Shown here one piece after another: positions 6,725 through 8,995 of a DNA stretch of 8,995 nt (position 1 is the first letter of the stretch; each line of letters starts with the position of its first letter). The notes under the pieces were generated by a model. The model did not search any database and was not told the origin of the DNA. It saw only the letters and a list, made by a program, of their open reading frames with translations. Where the stretch lies: NCBI GenBank assembly GCA_031268245.1, contig JAIRXN010000124.1, positions 1 to 8,995 on the forward strand, read 5' to 3'. A program made the translations under genes and the position numbers. The DNA is from Treponema sp. GTDB lineage: Bacteria > Spirochaetota > Spirochaetia > Treponematales > Breznakiellaceae.

Positions 6725-6897
6725 TTTGACTAAAAGCATGTTTAAGAGATTTAACCACAAGGGGCACGAAGGACACAAAGTGAAAATGATAGAAGAAAAA
6801 GGCGGAAATCATCTGCTTTTCCCACTTTTTTCCTTATTTTTCTTCCTTCGTGTTCTTTGTGATCTTCGTGGTTAACATTCTTATGCGTTTAGTCTAA
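6725..6897. repeat. Long imperfect inverted repeat made of ~10-base NNCACRAAGN units (MITE/REP-like)
   Basis: The core arms 6751-6780 and 6846-6875 pair without gaps over 30 positions: 23 Watson-Crick pairs, four G-T pairs and three mismatches. The outer end TTAACCAC/GTGGTTAA is perfect. Outside these, GACTAAA (6728-6734) pairs with TTTAGTC (6888-6894) and GCAT (6736-6739) with ATGC (6883-6886). Inside them, GAAGAAAAA (6792-6800) pairs with TTTTTCTTC (6837-6845), and a small GGAAA/TTTCC stem (6804-6808 with 6818-6822) caps the fold. Read toward the centre, both arms consist of successive ~10-base units: AACCACAAGG, GGCACGAAGG, ACACAAAGTG on the left; AACCACGAAG, ATCACAAAGA, ACACGAAGG on the right. 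It has no coding capacity I can support and ends 21 bases before mglA. I recall similar CACRAAG-type repeats between genes of many environmental bacteria, but cannot check this here. Confidence 0.8.
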
Positions 6898-6918
6898 CTG
6901 TTTCTTGATGGGGTTAGC

Positions 6919-8424
6919 ATGAGTGAAAGTGAATTTGTTCTGGAGATGCGCGGGGTAACAAAACAGTTTCCCGGAGTGCTGGCGCTGGACAATGTGAATT
7001 TCAAAGTCAAGCCCGGAACGGTGCACGCCCTCATGGGGGAAAACGGCGCCGGTAAATCCACATTGATGAAGTGTCTCTTCGGTATTTACAAGATGGAAAG
7101 GGGCAGCATCATCCTCAAGGGTGAGGAGCGGATCTTTAACAATGCCGCCGATGCCATGAAGGCCGGGGTTTCCATGATCCATCAGGAACTGTCCAACGTT
7201 CCCCAGCGTTCGGTGGCCCAGAATTTATGGCTGGGCAGAGAACCTCTCAATGTGCTCAGGCTTATCAACCATGGAAAAATGCTCGCCGATACCGGAACGC
7301 TTCTTAAAACCCTTAATTTCGATTTTGATCCGGCGGCGCGGATGGCGGATCTTTCCATCAGCCACCAGCAGGGCTGTGAAATAGCAAAGGCGGTTTCCTA
7401 TAACGCATCGATTGTGGTTATGGATGAACCGACCAGTTCTCTGACAGAGAATGAAGTGGCCCACCTCTTCGACATAATCAGAAACCTCCGCTCCCAGGGT
7501 GTGGCGATAATATATATTTCCCACAAGATGGAAGAGATCTTCCGGATTGCCGACATGGTTACTGTCATGCGTGACGGACGGATAATAGGGGATTATCCGG
7601 TAAGCGAAATGAATGCCGACAAGCTCATCTCCCTCATGGTCGGCCGGGATACGGTACACCGTTTCCCGCCTGTGGAATCCGAAATCGGCGAAGTGCTGCT
7701 GGAAGTAAAGAACCTTTCCTCAGGCAATCCCCGCTCTTTCAGGGATATAAGTTTTACGCTTCGCCGGGGTGAGATTCTGGGCCTGGGAGGACTCGTCGGC
7801 GCACAGCGGACCGAACTGGTGGAGAGTATCTTCGGTATCCGGGAAGTTGCCGGAGGAGAAGTGGTCGTAAAAGGCAGGTCCCTTAAAAAACTCAGGCCGG
7901 AGAAGGCAATCGGCGCGGGTATAGGACTGGTAACGGAAGACAGGCGCAGTTCGGGAATCTTTCCCCTGCTCAATGTAACGGTCCACACTACCGTTGCCTC
8001 TCTGAATAATTACAAAAACAGGATCGGTCTTCTGGATCACAAAAAACTTATCGCCATTGCCAATACCCAGAATCAGCTTCTCCGTACAAAGACTCCTTCA
8101 ATGAGTACGCTGATACAGAATCTGTCGGGAGGAAACCAGCAGAAGGTGATCCTTTCCCGCTGGCTTATGACGATGCCTGACATACTTATCATGGATGAAC
8201 CCACACGGGGCATTGATGTCGGGGCCAAGTACGAGATCTATATGATCATGGCGGAACTGGTAAAACAGAGCAAGGCGATCATCATGGTGTCCAGCGAGAT
8301 GCCTGAACTCATCGGCATGAGCCACCGGATAGCGGTGCTCTGCGCGGGACGGCTTACGGGAATTCTGGAACAGAAAGACGCAAATCAGGAAGAAGTTATG
8401 CGTTATGCAACTCAGTTCGGATAA
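6919..8424 (+). CDS. mglA: Sugar ABC importer ATPase with two nucleotide-binding domains (MglA)
   Basis: A 501-residue cytoplasmic ATPase that powers uptake with MglC. Domain 1 (about 7-240) has Walker A GENGAGKST (40-48), Q-loop Q89, a degenerate signature LSISHQQ (145-151), Walker B VVMDEPTSSLT (D169, E170) and H-loop ISHKMEEI. Domain 2 (about 250-500) has the degenerate Walker A GLVGAQRTELVESIFG (from G291), a full signature LSGGNQQK (402-409) and Walker B ILIMDEPTRGIDVG (D426, E427). The mixed degenerate/consensus pattern is normal for carbohydrate-type importers. The GLVGA-x-RT and NYKNRIGLLDHKKL stretches match E. coli MglA more closely than RbsA or XylG. The start is ATG 6919 with only a weak ribosome site, GATGGGG ending five bases before it. 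That contrasts with the strong mglB site and may lower ATPase synthesis relative to MglB. It lies 252 bases after mglB and 18 bases before mglC. Confidence 0.96.
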   Translation: MSESEFVLEMRGVTKQFPGVLALDNVNFKVKPGTVHALMGENGAGKSTLMKCLFGIYKMERGSIILKGEERIFNNAADAMKAGVSMIHQELSNVPQRSVAQNLWLGREPLNVLRLINHGKMLADTGTLLKTLNFDFDPAARMADLSISHQQGCEIAKAVSYNASIVVMDEPTSSLTENEVAHLFDIIRNLRSQGVAIIYISHKMEEIFRIADMVTVMRDGRIIGDYPVSEMNADKLISLMVGRDTVHRFPPVESEIGEVLLEVKNLSSGNPRSFRDISFTLRRGEILGLGGLVGAQRTELVESIFGIREVAGGEVVVKGRSLKKLRPEKAIGAGIGLVTEDRRSSGIFPLLNVTVHTTVASLNNYKNRIGLLDHKKLIAIANTQNQLLRTKTPSMSTLIQNLSGGNQQKVILSRWLMTMPDILIMDEPTRGIDVGAKYEIYMIMAELVKQSKAIIMVSSEMPELIGMSHRIAVLCAGRLTGILEQKDANQEEVMRYATQFG

Positions 8425-8442
8425 ACGAAAAAGGGTGTAATC

Positions 8443-8995
8443 ATGAATAATGTATCGTGGAAACAATTTTTAAGTAAATATACCACATTTGTTACCTTTG
8501 TGGTGCTGGTATTCGTATTGGCCATACTTACCAGAGGCCGGGCCCTGACCTGGGATTCGATAAAAACCCTGATCATCGCAGAATCGGTGCGGGCTTTTGC
8601 GTCTTTAGGGGTGGGGATGATCATCATCACCAAGGGTATAGACCTTTCCATAGGGTATGTGGTTTGTCTTACCGCTTCTGTCGCCGCTTCCTTTGCACAG
8701 ATACCGGAGTATGAAACGGCCCTCTACTACGGTCACAGTTTTCCCCTGGCCGTTCCGATTCTTGCGGGTATTCTCGCCGGGGGCCTCTTCGGACTTTTTA
8801 ACGGTGTCCTTGTAGCCTACGGAAAGCTGCCGCCATTTATCGCAACGCTGGGAACAATGTCCATCGCCCGCGGCATACAGCTTATCTACACGAGGGCTGC
8901 CATTGTCAGCTCCCTTACCCCCGCCTTCAAGTCTCTGGCGCAGAGTTCCATCGGCCCTTCATTCTTTCAAATTCCGTATCTGGGAATCTTTGTAG
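8443..8995 (+). CDS. mglC: Sugar ABC importer permease (MglC), 3' end missing
   Basis: The first 184 codons of an inner-membrane permease that runs off the right edge; full-length relatives are about 330-340 residues. Hydrophobic segments are at about 14-30, 49-63, 68-86 and 102-126. The family motifs GIDLSIGYVV (65-74; usually GIDLSVG in RbsC/MglC) and GKLPPFIATLGTM (127-139) are present, placing it in the BPD_transp_2 family. It forms the sugar channel that binds MglA. The start is ATG 8443 with AGGG (8432-8435) seven bases upstream, 18 bases after the mglA stop, so the two are co-transcribed. Assignment as MglC rather than RbsC/XylH rests on the neighbouring MglB and MglA. No frameshift is seen in the visible part. 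Confidence 0.9.
   Translation, partial: MNNVSWKQFLSKYTTFVTFVVLVFVLAILTRGRALTWDSIKTLIIAESVRAFASLGVGMIIITKGIDLSIGYVVCLTASVAASFAQIPEYETALYYGHSFPLAVPILAGILAGGLFGLFNGVLVAYGKLPPFIATLGTMSIARGIQLIYTRAAIVSSLTPAFKSLAQSSIGPSFFQIPYLGIFV

Noticed and set aside
6726..6755. Internal promoter for mglA: TTGACT, 18 bases, TTTAAC
   Set aside because: Both boxes fall inside the inverted-repeat arm and the second matches the consensus only partly. The shared TTTGACTA with 5484-5491 could be chance.
6751..6875. CRISPR array, because of short repeated units
   Set aside because: The units are ~10 bases, touch each other without spacers and occur in opposite orientation in the two arms, so this is an inverted repeat.
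7063..7840. Degenerate ABC signature (LSISHQQ) and degenerate second Walker A in MglA, as signs of a broken ATPase
   Set aside because: The same pattern of one degenerate site per domain is normal in MglA/RbsA-type double ATPases; all other motifs are intact.

Overview
The window reads as part of a bacterial chromosome, most likely a spirochaete of the Treponema type. This is inferred from the lipoprotein signal of the sugar-binding protein (lipobox ending V-F-A-C), the Mgl-type sugar transport operon paired with a YesM/YesN-like two-component system, and moderately GC-rich codon use. No rRNA or other taxonomic marker is present, so the assignment is tentative.

Layout. Bases 1-803 (minus strand) hold the 5' part of a stand-alone RlmK-type 23S rRNA methyltransferase gene that runs off the left edge. 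Only 24 bases separate its start from a plus-strand gene set that fills the rest of the window. First come three translationally coupled genes: an AraC-type response regulator (828-2465), a dCache/HAMP sensor histidine kinase (2462-4381) and a membrane-anchored periplasmic sugar-binding-like protein (4378-5397). Both junctions are 4-base overlaps. After a 171-base regulatory gap comes a galactose/glucose-type ABC importer: mglB lipoprotein (5569-6666), mglA double ATPase (6919-8424) and mglC permease (8443 to the right edge, incomplete).

How it may work together. The anchored binding protein probably senses a sugar outside the membrane and passes the signal to the kinase, which phosphorylates the AraC-type regulator. 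The regulator would then activate mglBAC just downstream. This resembles the XylFII-LytS-YesN xylose-sensing arrangement of clostridia, but here it sits next to an Mgl-type importer. The MglB pocket keeps most sugar-contacting residues of E. coli MglB but differs at three polar positions, so the transported sugar may not be galactose or glucose.

The most unusual non-coding feature is a ~170-base imperfect inverted repeat (about 6725-6897) between mglB and mglA. It is built from ~10-base units of the form NNCACRAAGN and folds into one long hairpin. It looks like a MITE/REP-like dispersed element lodged inside the operon, where it could keep MglB expression above that of MglA and MglC. Smaller features are two related hairpins just after each binding-protein gene, and palindromes and spaced T-tracts in the two upstream regions. 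No CRISPR, tRNA, rRNA, transposase or phage gene was seen.
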